The translations under genes were made by a program, and so were the position numbers. From positions 19,168 to 83,167 of the forward strand of contig SOIM01000033.1 in the NCBI GenBank assembly GCA_004377185.1: DNA of 64,000 nt, given 5' to 3'. Below the pieces are notes generated by a model. It saw nothing but the letters and a program-made list of their open reading frames with translations, was not told the DNA's origin and ran no database searches. Below are positions 34,334 through 44,000 of the stretch, piece by piece; the first letter of the stretch is position 1, and the number at the start of each line of letters is the position of its first letter. The stretch comes from Methanomassiliicoccales archaeon (GTDB lineage Archaea > Thermoplasmatota > Thermoplasmata > RBG-16-68-12 > SOIM01).

Positions 34334-37300
34334 ATGACATTGCGGAGGAAGAAAGGGACACTGATGTTCGTTCGCCTTACGACTCTTTCTCTCTTCTCAG
34401 TTCTGTTCTTGGGCATGGCTATGGTCGTTACGCTCATCAGCCCGGATGCATATGCAACCACATGGGGGCCGGAGCAAGAGATCAGCACTGACTTTTTGTT
34501 GCAACCTCAAGACAGTCCCTCGATCGCAGTGGATGGTGATAGAGTATACCTCGTGTGGAGGGACTTTGGTCCTGATTATGACTGGAACGGGGACTCCGAG
34601 ATTTATTTCAGGTATTACAACGGAACCAGCTGGCAGCCGATTCAGGAGATAAGCAATGACGTCCTCTCAGAACCACAACACTCCCCGGCAATAGCAGCGC
34701 AAAATGGCAAGGCACATGTCGTTTGGGTAACTGGGGAAACCACGCAGAACCTCCACTATAGGTGCTTCAACGGTACTGTTTGGCAACCCGAAATGAGAAT
34801 CTACAATGCTACATTGCCAGAGACCCAGCTACATCCCTCAATCTCGGTTGATGGCGATAATGTCCATGTAGTTTGGGAAAACAAGGGGGGTTCCGGGATT
34901 TGGGAGGATATCTATTACTTGTATTATGATGGGTCGATATGGAACCCCGTACAAGAGATTAGCACTGATATATCAGATGAAACACAGAAGTACCCATCAA
35001 TAGCAGCGGAAAACGGAGAAGTCCATGTCGTCTGGAATGATTATAAGTACGGAGATTCGGACATTTTCTATAGATACTACGACGGAAAGCGATGGGACCC
35101 TGAGATGGAGATCAGTACTGACGTTGGGAACGAAAGTCAATGGGGGGCCTCTATTGCAATTGAGGGCGGCAGGGTATACGTGGTGTGGACAGACAACCAA
35201 GACGGGGACTGGGACATATTCTATAGACACTTTGACGGGAACAGCTGGCAACCGCAGCAGGAAGTCAGCACCGATACCCAAGCTGAAGGTCAGGCATTTC
35301 CTTCAATCGCAATAGATAGTGGCAAAGTGCATGTTGTATGGCATGAAGTTCGAGGAAATGGCAATATCAAATACCGAAGTTACTATGGGAATGTGTGGAC
35401 GCATGAGCAACTGGTCAACGTGGGTGGAAGAGCGTGGTTACAGAGGGGGGCATCGATCGCGGCGGACGGTGATAGATTTCATGTTGTATGGGTCAATAGC
35501 GCAGACGGATACGGTGACATATATTATCGAGGTGGAGGGGAAGATCTCACAGCCCCAGAATCCTATGCAAAACCTCTCTCACCCTATTGGAAAACAACTT
35601 CAACATTCAACGTTGATTGGGTAGCGATAGATGATTACGACTTGGCGAACATCTCCCTCTATTACAGGTACAGTTCTGACAATCTCTCCTGGTCGGGCTG
35701 GGAGGAATGGTCTTATGATAACGGGGTATCAGGGACCAAGGCGACAGGCTCATTCTTGTTCGCAGCTCCAAATGGGGACGGTTACTACGAATTCTACACA
35801 GTTGCAGGAGACACATCTTGGAATACTGAAACAGTGCCGACACCCCCTGACGCAATCGGTGGAATCGACGAAACTCCTCCGACGGGTTCGATGGTCATAG
35901 ACAATGGAGATGGATGGGCAACCTCAAACTCAGTGACACTGGTGTTAGAATACTCAGACTCGACTTCAGGTGTTCATCAGGTAAGGTATGGCAACGATGG
36001 CGTTTGGGATACCGAACCCTGGGAACTTCCTTCTCCAACCAGAGTTTGGACACTGACACCTGGAGACGGAAGGAAGACAGTGCACTATGAAATAAAGGAC
36101 AATGCTGGTTTGACCGCCACTCGTTCGGATGATATCGATCTGGATACTGCAAAACCAACTGGCTCAATAATCATTAACAATTATGACGCATGGACAAACT
36201 CAACATCTGTGACGCTAACATTGACCTACACGGACATGACATCTGGTGTATGTCTGGTAAGATACAGCAATGATGGAATTTGGGACACTGAACTGTGGGA
36301 ATCCCCTTCTCCAACCAAAGCATGGACACTGACAGCCGGAGACGGAACGAAGACAGTCTATTATCAGATTAAAGACAATACAGGTTTGGTTTCCATCGGA
36401 TATTCAGACGACATTGGCCTGGACGCCTCAGGGCTGACAGGTTCTATCGTCATAAATGATGGAGATGCTTGGACAAGCTCACCTTCCGTAACGGTTACAA
36501 TGACATACTCTGACTCGGCATCAGGCGTCTATCAAGTTCGATATAGCAACGATGGCGTTTGGGATTACGAACCCTGGGAATCACCCTCTCCAATCAAATC
36601 CTGGATGCTGACACCTGGAGACGGAACGAAGACAGTCTACTATCAGATCAAGAACAATGCTGGTAGTGAATCCGTTACATATTCTGATGAAATTGGTTTG
36701 GACATAACTCCCCCAAAAGGATCGGTTGTCATAGATGGTGGTGAAGAACGGACAAATTCGACATCTGTTGCTTTGACACTGACTTATTCGGACAATCTCT
36801 CTGGCGTTTCACAAGTCAGATTCAGTAACGATGGCGTTTGGGACACCGAACCTTGGGAGTCGCCCACAGCAACAAGAGCGTGGACGTTGACAGATGGGTA
36901 CGGGACAAAAGAAGTTTACTTCCAAGTAAAAGACAGAGCGGGGCTAGTATCCACCACCTACGTGGACTATATTGAGGTCGGCGAACCATCAGAAGAGCCG
37001 CTCGGTCCACCAGATGGGCCCATCATCGATATACCCACTGTAGTCACCGTCATTACTGTTTGCGCAATAACTGTCGCAGTATTCTCAATATTTGAATGGC
37101 TGAAATACTTGTTTTTGACCTTCTCTCTCCCGCTATATACAAAATTGAAAAGAGAAAAGGTCATGGACCATGAGACAAGAGGGATGATAAGGGGGTATGT
37201 AATCGCGAACCCGGGGGACCATTTCAATGCAATCAAGGCGGCCTTAGGCCTGAAGAATGGGACTCTCGCCCACCATCTCAGGATTTTAGAAAGAGAGGAT

Positions 37301-37570
37301 TTCGTCAAATCCATCAGAGATGGCAAGTATCGCAGGTTCTTCCCCGTCGGTGCAAAGGTATCCGAGGGAGCATATCCGACGAAGATCGAAAAACTCATTC
37401 TGGACATTCTGGAAGAAACGCCTGGAAGAACTCAAAAGGAGATTGCGAGACGTCTTGGTGTGAGTCAGCCTGCAGTGAGTTATCATGTAAGAAAATTGGA
37501 GAAGCTCAACATGATTCGAAGCAAGAAACATAGAATTAGCCTCAGGTATTATGTCGATAACTCCCCTTGA
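34334..37570 (+). CDS. Transmembrane propeller-Ig protein with two cytoplasmic winged helices
   Basis: 1078 aa. Signal anchor (LTTLSLFSVLFLGMAMVVTL), seven propeller blades of about 50 aa ending in FYRHFDGNSWQPQ-type sequences, a spacer domain, and four Ig-like repeats of about 93 aa (GSIVINDGDAW ... RYSNDGVWD ... TVYYQIKDNAG). Next is a TM helix at about 899-920 (VVTVITVCAITVAVFSIFEW). Inside the cell are two winged helices: ETRGMIRGYVIANPGDHFNAIKAALGLKNGTLAHHLRILE, and IEKLILDILEETPGRTQKEIARRLGVSQPAVSYHVRKLEKLN ending SLRYYVDNSP. Outer parts are paralogous with the protein at 17098, which has only a short tail. It looks like a one-component surface sensor that binds DNA at the membrane; the ligand is unknown. 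Confidence 0.88.
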   Translation: MTLRRKKGTLMFVRLTTLSLFSVLFLGMAMVVTLISPDAYATTWGPEQEISTDFLLQPQDSPSIAVDGDRVYLVWRDFGPDYDWNGDSEIYFRYYNGTSWQPIQEISNDVLSEPQHSPAIAAQNGKAHVVWVTGETTQNLHYRCFNGTVWQPEMRIYNATLPETQLHPSISVDGDNVHVVWENKGGSGIWEDIYYLYYDGSIWNPVQEISTDISDETQKYPSIAAENGEVHVVWNDYKYGDSDIFYRYYDGKRWDPEMEISTDVGNESQWGASIAIEGGRVYVVWTDNQDGDWDIFYRHFDGNSWQPQQEVSTDTQAEGQAFPSIAIDSGKVHVVWHEVRGNGNIKYRSYYGNVWTHEQLVNVGGRAWLQRGASIAADGDRFHVVWVNSADGYGDIYYRGGGEDLTAPESYAKPLSPYWKTTSTFNVDWVAIDDYDLANISLYYRYSSDNLSWSGWEEWSYDNGVSGTKATGSFLFAAPNGDGYYEFYTVAGDTSWNTETVPTPPDAIGGIDETPPTGSMVIDNGDGWATSNSVTLVLEYSDSTSGVHQVRYGNDGVWDTEPWELPSPTRVWTLTPGDGRKTVHYEIKDNAGLTATRSDDIDLDTAKPTGSIIINNYDAWTNSTSVTLTLTYTDMTSGVCLVRYSNDGIWDTELWESPSPTKAWTLTAGDGTKTVYYQIKDNTGLVSIGYSDDIGLDASGLTGSIVINDGDAWTSSPSVTVTMTYSDSASGVYQVRYSNDGVWDYEPWESPSPIKSWMLTPGDGTKTVYYQIKNNAGSESVTYSDEIGLDITPPKGSVVIDGGEERTNSTSVALTLTYSDNLSGVSQVRFSNDGVWDTEPWESPTATRAWTLTDGYGTKEVYFQVKDRAGLVSTTYVDYIEVGEPSEEPLGPPDGPIIDIPTVVTVITVCAITVAVFSIFEWLKYLFLTFSLPLYTKLKREKVMDHETRGMIRGYVIANPGDHFNAIKAALGLKNGTLAHHLRILEREDFVKSIRDGKYRRFFPVGAKVSEGAYPTKIEKLILDILEETPGRTQKEIARRLGVSQPAVSYHVRKLEKLNMIRSKKHRISLRYYVDNSP
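35850..36960 (+). repeat. Four tandem coding repeats of about 279 bp
   Basis: Ig-like units starting near 35870, 36146, 36425 and 36704, homologous with those at 18653-19775. Shared stretches include GGAGACGGAACGAAGACAGT (copies 2 and 3) and GCAACGATGGCGTTTGGGA (copies 1 and 3). They make the two surface genes substrates for recombination. Confidence 0.78.
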
Positions 37571-37650
37571 TGGCACTCTTCAGATGTCTGTGTGCGTTTC
37601 TGGATTTCATCACGTTCGGAGGTGACTGAACGGCATTACTGATTAGTTTC

Positions 37651-37703
37651 ATAAACGATTGAACTAGTCCTATAAGCAATTGAACCAAATCTGTTAAGTA
37701 TTC
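37651..37703 (+). promoter_or_regulatory. Tandem ATTGAAC elements and TATA before the Ca-binding protein gene
   Basis: ATAAACGATTGAAC (37651-37664) and ATAAGCAATTGAAC (37672-37685) are direct repeats 21 bp apart, two helical turns. TTAAGTAT (37694-37701) follows at the same distance as in the promoter at 34236. This is a candidate operator shared by the sensor-like protein and its neighbour. Confidence 0.5.
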
Positions 37704-37752
37704 TGCTTTACATTTGTAACCAACAGATATTGGACTGGAGATCTGGGGGAAG

Positions 37753-39901
37753 ATGATGGAGAAGGTGAAGGGCATGCCATCCAACCACGACAAATTCCGA
37801 GCAGGTTTGGTACTCATAGTTGGATTTGTGTTGATATCCACGGCAGTACCGTTAGTGGGCAGTTTTGGAGGGAATGATGAAGGAGATGGAGAGTCGTCAG
37901 CATATGATCGGTATCTCTCCTTTCTGCAAATGCGCAGGGAAATGAGTGAACAGAGGGCAGTTAGCCCCCTTTCAGAATCTGATGACAACACCTTCAGCTA
38001 TGAATCTGGACCGTTCCCGATAGCGAATGATGATGGGAGTCTTCCTGGAACCAATTCACTCACCATTGAAGAGCTGATGGACAATCCGCCTTACTTGATA
38101 GGATATGGACTAGAAGCCTATGGCGCAAGCGGCTATTATGTCGTGGGAACCGGTCATGAACAGTATCTCGGCGATATCAACAACGACGGTCTCATTTCAT
38201 GGTTGGCATATTATTTTGACATGGGCTTGTCTGTGAACGGAATAGATGATGATGGAGATGGTTGCATCGATGAGGCCACCAACATGACCCCTGACGGACA
38301 GCAGTGCGACACTGTCCCGGATGCTGTCGTGTTCTTCAGCACGGGTGTTGCAATGGATATCAGCGGCGACCTTATCGTTTACGGCACCACGTATGAGGAT
38401 ATGAATTTCGTAGGATTCTTCAGAATCGGCGTAAGCCCTCGTTGGGTCCCTGGAGGCATTCGGCTTGCGGGTCCGGCCTACTATCCCAGCTTCTCGGGAG
38501 AATTCGTGTCTTATTTTGCAGCCGAATCTTGGCACAATGTCAACGTAAACAAAGCCATTGGCGACAAGGACCTCCAAGATCACTTCATTGGACTGATAGA
38601 TGCAAGGAAATTCCCATCAAGACCACCCAAACACCACTACTGTCGTACTGGTTTTCCGATTTACTCTGGATACAGCTATGAGAGAGAGGACGGATCTGTC
38701 GTAGTGACTTTCGAGCTTCGTGAGTATTATGACGAAGCTCCGGGCTATGACAACGACTACAACGATGATGGAGACACTATGGATAGAGTGATAGGATATT
38801 TCATCGTGAACGCCCGCTCAGGCAAGTGCAAGAAGTTCGTGAACACAGGTGTGGCAGGACAATACCCGCAAAATGCCGGAAATATCATCGCGAGCGGGAT
38901 CGTGTGTGAAGGCGCGGACCAAAGGGACTGGAACAATGATGGTGACATGATCGATTATGTGTCCGTGTGGCATGACGTTACGTCCACTGAGAAGATGGCG
39001 GGGAGATCCTTACTTTGGATATACTTTCAGGATGCCTGTTCCCAGAGGGCCAGGAGGCAACACCGCCAGTTACGGCTTCGGGTTCACGGGTCTTTTCAAG
39101 GAAGAGTATGCTGAAATTCATTCATGGCCCATGGTGTTCGGCTCGTCCTACTATCTGTATGTCGGTTATCCTAGATACTACGAAACCTACTACTGGCACG
39201 TTCTGGACGAAGACTGGAACCAATGGACCGAGCTTCCTCGATATTTCGTGGGTTATGGGACGCCTTTCGATTCCCCCGGTAGGGTCTGCGTAGGCCTCTG
39301 GGGAAGTGAGAGCTCTAATGAGGAAGATTTCAACGGGGATGGAGACATGGAAGACTCTGGTGTGGCTTTCTTCTGCCCTGATCCAGGCGTTCCCGGAACC
39401 GGAAAGTGGGAGATTGAGCCCGCGTCCCCGAATCCTCCTTGGATCGCGACAGGAGGCATTACCTACTATTATTCTTCTGGAGGAGATCATCTCATCACAT
39501 GGCCGTTCTTTGAAATGGAAGGGTCTACGTACGTTTCCAGAAACTGGCACTTCAACAAGGTCGACCCTGATTTCCAGATTTTGGACGCGCAGTGGGCAGG
39601 AGACCCCCGTATGCCGCTGAAGGGGAGCATCTCCGGCTATATTGATGTACAAAACGTTTGGCCCATCAACATACTCTGCCACGCCCGGATAGAGAACGAC
39701 TTGGGCTGGGAGATGAAGTCAGATGGGTGCGTGGAGAATACCGAGAGGGACGGCATCATTCATCCTGGTGAGACGGCAAGAATTCATTTCACGCTGTTTG
39801 CTCCAGATAAGGAAAAGCCTGGGATCTTCACCTTGACCGTTGAGCTTACTCTTCAGAGGATTACCAAAAGCGTCCAAATGGTAGTTGAACTCTTTAGATG
39901 A
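37753..39901 (+). pseudogene. Secreted Ca-binding-type surface protein, one frameshift
   Basis: Two overlapping frames make one gene of about 715 codons. Frame 1 (37753 on) has a signal peptide (FRAGLVLIVGFVLISTAVPLVG) and Asp-rich loops DINNDGLIS, DDDGDGCIDEA, YNDDGDTMDRV and DWNNDGDMID. From about 39000 the sense continues in the next frame (GDPYFGYTFRMPVPRGPGGN ... DFNGDGDMEDSG ... EKPGIFTLTVELTLQR). Removing one G from GGGG at 39000-39003 restores a single reading, EKMAGDPYFGYTF. The rest is undamaged, so it is either a recent mutation, phase variation at the G-run or a sequence error. The loops look like calcium sites; the C-terminus resembles an Ig-type domain. No TM at the end. Function unknown. 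Confidence 0.75.
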
Positions 39902-39903
39902 GG

Positions 39904-40128
39904 ATGCGTGACGTGGTACTCTGGGCTATTAAAGAACTTGGGCTCGATCCAGACAAGGTTAATGTGAAGGGTGGTGCCACTGTGATCGGACATCCACTAG
40001 GTGCAACTGGGGCACGATCAACAGGAACCGTTGCACGCATCCTGCAGTGGGAAAAGAAGAAGTGAGGGTGCGCTAATCTCTGTGTTGGTGGCGGACAAGG
40101 AGCAGCAACAATAGTTGAACGTGAATAG
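39904..40128 (+). pseudogene. Remnant of a thiolase gene (C-terminal end)
   Basis: In one frame this reads [53 protein letters not shown], a TGA stop, then GCANLCVGGGQGAATIVERE and TAG. The [16 protein letters not shown] block (catalytic His) and CVGGGQGAA block (catalytic Cys) are the C-terminal hallmarks of acetyl-CoA acetyltransferase. The rest of the gene is missing and one stop interrupts it, so it is a dead tail left by a deletion or rearrangement, next to the preceding gene's stop codon. Confidence 0.88.
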
Positions 40129-40218
40129 AAAAGAAGTATGTTTCTAATATTCTTCTTTCCGCTTTTAGCTAGAAGTTTTGTTTTATCTAAATGGAATAAT
40201 TTCGATCCTAAACAATCA

Positions 40219-40239
40219 GTTATAAGTAGGTTATAAGTA
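40219..40239 (+). promoter_or_regulatory. Duplicated TATA box
   Basis: GTTATAAGTA occurs twice in tandem (40219-40228, 40230-40239), 11 bp apart. Either copy could serve the membrane-protein gene at 40289, giving start sites about one helical turn apart. Confidence 0.45.
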
Positions 40240-40288
40240 AAGAAGATTCCATGTCTGGTTCCGAGCAAGAACAATCTAGGTGGTTAGC

Positions 40289-40885
40289 ATGACGGGAACC
40301 ATGAAAGGATTAAGCGATGTATGGAAAAACCTTTTTCGAAAGCATTGGAAAATGATCTTGGTGATTATCGGGGTTGGAATAGGTGCAGCGATCGGCGGAA
40401 TCTTAGTTTTCTTGTGGGTTGTGGATAATGGGCAAGCATCTGGGCTTTTCCCAGGCATGCTCGGTAGATGGACAGTAGGATATTGTATTACTTTTATACT
40501 CCACGTGATTCTATGGGAACTTCTATTCATAGTACTTCCCGTTGCTGTGGCAGCGATTGTAATATACTGGCAATGGTATCGAAAACTCCCAGAAGAAGAA
40601 AAATTGCCACATCGTGGAGTTACACCCGGCAGAGGTAGCAGGGGATTCTCATTCCTAGTAACGATAGTTTGGTTAATTATTGTATGGTTAGATGGTAGAT
40701 GGAACCGAGCTTTCGAGGATTGGACATTAAATGATTGGGTCTATTCGTGGCTTGCGGCATTTCTATGGCCCTCACTCATCATTGGAATTCCAGTTGCAAT
40801 AGGGGTCACTTGGTGGATACGACGAGAAATAAAAGAAGAACCTCTCACCTCAGAGGCTGAAGAAGCTCAACAAGGTCCGAGCTGA
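40289..40885 (+). CDS. Hypothetical membrane protein, four or five TM helices
   Basis: 198 aa. TM segments: ILVIIGVGIGAAIGGILVFLWVV, WTVGYCITFILHVILWELLFIVLP continuing to VAVAAIVIYWQWY, FSFLVTIVWLIIVWLDG and WLAAFLWPSLIIGIPVAIGVTWWI. The ATG at 40289 follows TAGGTGG. The last ten or so residues (EAEEAQQGPS) are read from DNA that in another frame encodes a winged-helix tail (40854-40931), so the original C-terminus was probably lost in a rearrangement. Not recognised further. Confidence 0.65.
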   Translation: MTGTMKGLSDVWKNLFRKHWKMILVIIGVGIGAAIGGILVFLWVVDNGQASGLFPGMLGRWTVGYCITFILHVILWELLFIVLPVAVAAIVIYWQWYRKLPEEEKLPHRGVTPGRGSRGFSFLVTIVWLIIVWLDGRWNRAFEDWTLNDWVYSWLAAFLWPSLIIGIPVAIGVTWWIRREIKEEPLTSEAEEAQQGPS

Positions 40886-40931
40886 GAAGCATAGGATGAG
40901 CCTGAGATATTACGTTGAGGATTCACATTAG
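40854..40931 (+). pseudogene. Remnant of a winged-helix gene (last 25 codons)
   Basis: The frame ending with TAG at 40929 reads RLKKLNKVRAEKHRMSLRYY then VEDSH. The sensor-like protein at 34334 ends KLEKLNMIRSKKHRISLRYY then VDNSP. The DNA match starts within the membrane-protein gene (GAAGCTCAACA). It is therefore the tail of a former paralog of the winged-helix sensor. Confidence 0.82.
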
Positions 40932-41064
40932 TCAGTCTTTTTCGGGTGACTCATTGAACAGTTAGCGTACTTCTAGCAAAGGGGTTTAAGACACATCTCC
41001 ACCGAATTAGGAGAGCCCTTTGGGGGATTCACCTTAGTGGGGGTGGTATCAGAGAGACTGCCGG

Positions 41065-44000
41065 ATGCAATTCAAGGATTACTTAGAGATAGATGGCCCT
41101 AGGACGGCAGATCAGGTTGGAAAAAGGCTGTGGAGGTTAATGACGATGCTACTGACAAAGAGGAGAATAACTCTGGATGAAAGAGCTAGAGTGCCGTTTG
41201 CCGTCCTGGCCGTAACAATCTTCCTCCTATCTTCTTTCAGTGTTGCCTATTTGGGGGCGGTCACACGCTTGGAAATTGAAGACCGTCTTCGAAGGAACGA
41301 TCTTCTGGCGATGGATGATGTTTCCGTACAATTGGAGGGCGAGCTAGGCTCTGAAATATACCTCATCGGTGTTGAGGCGATTCGCAAGACTCTGGAAGAA
41401 GCGAATTCACCTGGAAACACGGCGGAGAGAATTACCTACGAGGGTCTGAACGAGACCTTCCAAGAACTTCTGTCAGATCATCTCCTTTACCGCTTCCCTG
41501 CGAATATCAGATCATACCAGGTCGAAGAAACGAGACATTTCATAGGTCTGTTCCCCAGAATGAAAAGTACCCACGACTTCCTCCAGACCAATGGCACAAG
41601 ACTGGGGGTTCTTGATCACTATGATCAGAATGATTTCAACAAGATCGACACCAAGCTGGGAGGCGAGTACGGTCAAACAAACACAACCCACTCCTATCTG
41701 GCAAGCGGATATGTGAACATTACCATCACCAACGCTCGTTCAGGCCTCTTCCTCAGCAGAACACTCTGGCTCGAAAGCGAGATTGATGTTCCTCTCCCCT
41801 TCCTGATAACAAAACTGGAGTCCTTTCAATCTGAATCGATTGGGAGTTTCTCTGAGCTAGCTCGTCTTGTCAAGTACATTCTCACCACGATCGCTCAATT
41901 CAAGGTTCTCCAAGGAGTCGGATTGAAGTATGATAGCCTTCCGCCAGAGCTCACAGGAGAACTGACAACTGAAGAGAGCAGTGCACTGGATGTTGTGACA
42001 GTTAAGGATGTAGAGCTGGCGGTCAACTTGGCGCTCTTGCTGGAAACAGCCAAAGAGTTCAGGACGTGGGACCCCTGGGTACCCGATGAGATCGACTCTC
42101 AAACTGGTCTGTCTGGACAACACTCCATTCAATACCCACCGATTGAGCAACTGTCCGAGTTGCTCTCAATTTACGCTGTGGAAGGAACGGTAGATGCCGC
42201 TGATTTGGTGTCACTCTATCTCGGCCTTGGCAAGGAGGGCGCCCATGAGATCAACCTCGAGATCATACTGGCTCAAGCCCTCTACGGGGTCCTGGATCAA
42301 TTCGTTCTGAAATATCTTGACTACTTCGGGATAATGCCTCTCGTTGATTTGATTTGGAAGGGAATACAGAGCGTGGGTGGGATTCTGCAGCACGCCGGAG
42401 AGGCCATACAAGACATTTGGGATTGGTTTACAGGGGAATCTCCTGAGAGCTGGCATGATTTGCTGGGAGATTGGCTAGTACAGAGGCTCGTTCTGGACGG
42501 GGGATTAGAGAGCGAGTATTTCCTTCGTCTCTTGGTCGGGAACAGAGAAGACAGCAGGTACAATACCTACAATGGAGAAATCATTGAGTCCTACCCTTCC
42601 ATAGATATTGAAGAAGATGGTTTTCTTGTCCAGTTCGTCGTAAGGCTTGAAGATGAATACCATACATGGTACAGTAACGGAAGCGAACAATCCCATAGGT
42701 TTCGCCTGAGCGATGATGATCTCGCGGTGGGCCATGACCACATTTGTTTCCATGCAGAAGTGAGCTTCGAGTCCCTCAACCACCAGATCGCATTCAATGA
42801 AGTGAATATAGGAGAAAGGATCGATCAATCCAACATCTGGCATGATTTCTTTGAAGGATACTTCGCGAGGGCAGAAGAGGAAGAGTCAACAGCGCAGAAC
42901 ATAAGAGAGAGTGTTAGAGAAGCGGCACTGGAAATCGCCAGAGATGCCGTGAGACGGATTGAGGATTTGGTTGCAGACTACCGCTATCTTGTCAGCAATG
43001 GTGGAGAATCTGGGATAGATCCAACGGATGATGAATCGCTACTTCTTGGGTTGCAGGTGAAGATCACAGAGGCAATGGACAAGCTCATCCAGTTCTACAA
43101 GAGCGAAGAGGGAAAGGAAGAGATCAAGAGGATTCTCACTTCCTTCTTGGGCGGAGAGTTCGGACTTCTCGAGGACCTTAAGTTCTTTCTGGAAGATAAT
43201 TACGACAGGTTCGTGGACTACCCTGCAGCAATGCAGGCCACGGTCGAGTCGCTTGCCCTTGAGCTTGTAGACAATCGGATATCATTCAGTGTGGTTCAGC
43301 AAGAGATCATAGAGAATGCAGACATGGGCTACGATTGGGCCTTTGATGGTAATGTTACTCAGGGAGATATCCCAGATGAGAAGATCCGGCAAGTCTTCTC
43401 TGAAGGAGGAGTGCAATCCCAAGAACAGTTCTCCGGCTTGCAACTGGCTCTTAATGATGACGTTCACTCTGCGTATCAAACGGTGAAGGATAGGGAAGTT
43501 GGTGTTGGATCTGGACAGGGCGACAAGGGAGTATTGACAAAGGTCATCGAAGCCTCGGAAGGAGAGACAAGCGATGCACTTCTTTCCCTATTCGTCGGTG
43601 GAGCGGTGGACATCCTTGACGGTGCCGGTCTTCTGGACATGGCATTCCAAGCGGTTGAGAAATTCGTGGATGGAATGATTCTCGGATCGGAAGCATCCAA
43701 CACCGAATACTTCCTTCCAATCAGAACAGGGGAACCTTTCGAATTCTGGGAAGGGAATTATGGTCTGGCATCAGAAACAGGCACGATCAGCGAAGTCAGT
43801 CTTCGAGTGGATCAGCTGGTCGATTATCTCCCTGCTCAGTGGAGTAACATGGACCCAGCAACAGAAGCACCTGAAGGATTGCTGTACGTCGATTTCAATC
43901 CCTCGAGTCGGAACGAAGGTGATGTTGGGTACGGTTATGAAGACATCAAGGGGAAGCATTACACGGACATTCTCTCCTCGAGTGAAAGGCCATTTGAGAC

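Noticed and set aside
38957..39114. Second half of the Ca-binding surface gene as an independent gene from 38957
   Set aside because: Its first 15 codons (MCPCGMTLRPLRRW) are out-of-frame readings of the upstream gene; sense begins only near 39004.
40953..40990. Full 14-bp sensor element before the 1660-aa gene
   Set aside because: Only ATTGAAC is present; the ATAA half is missing and the spacing to TTTAAG is 25 bp instead of 8.
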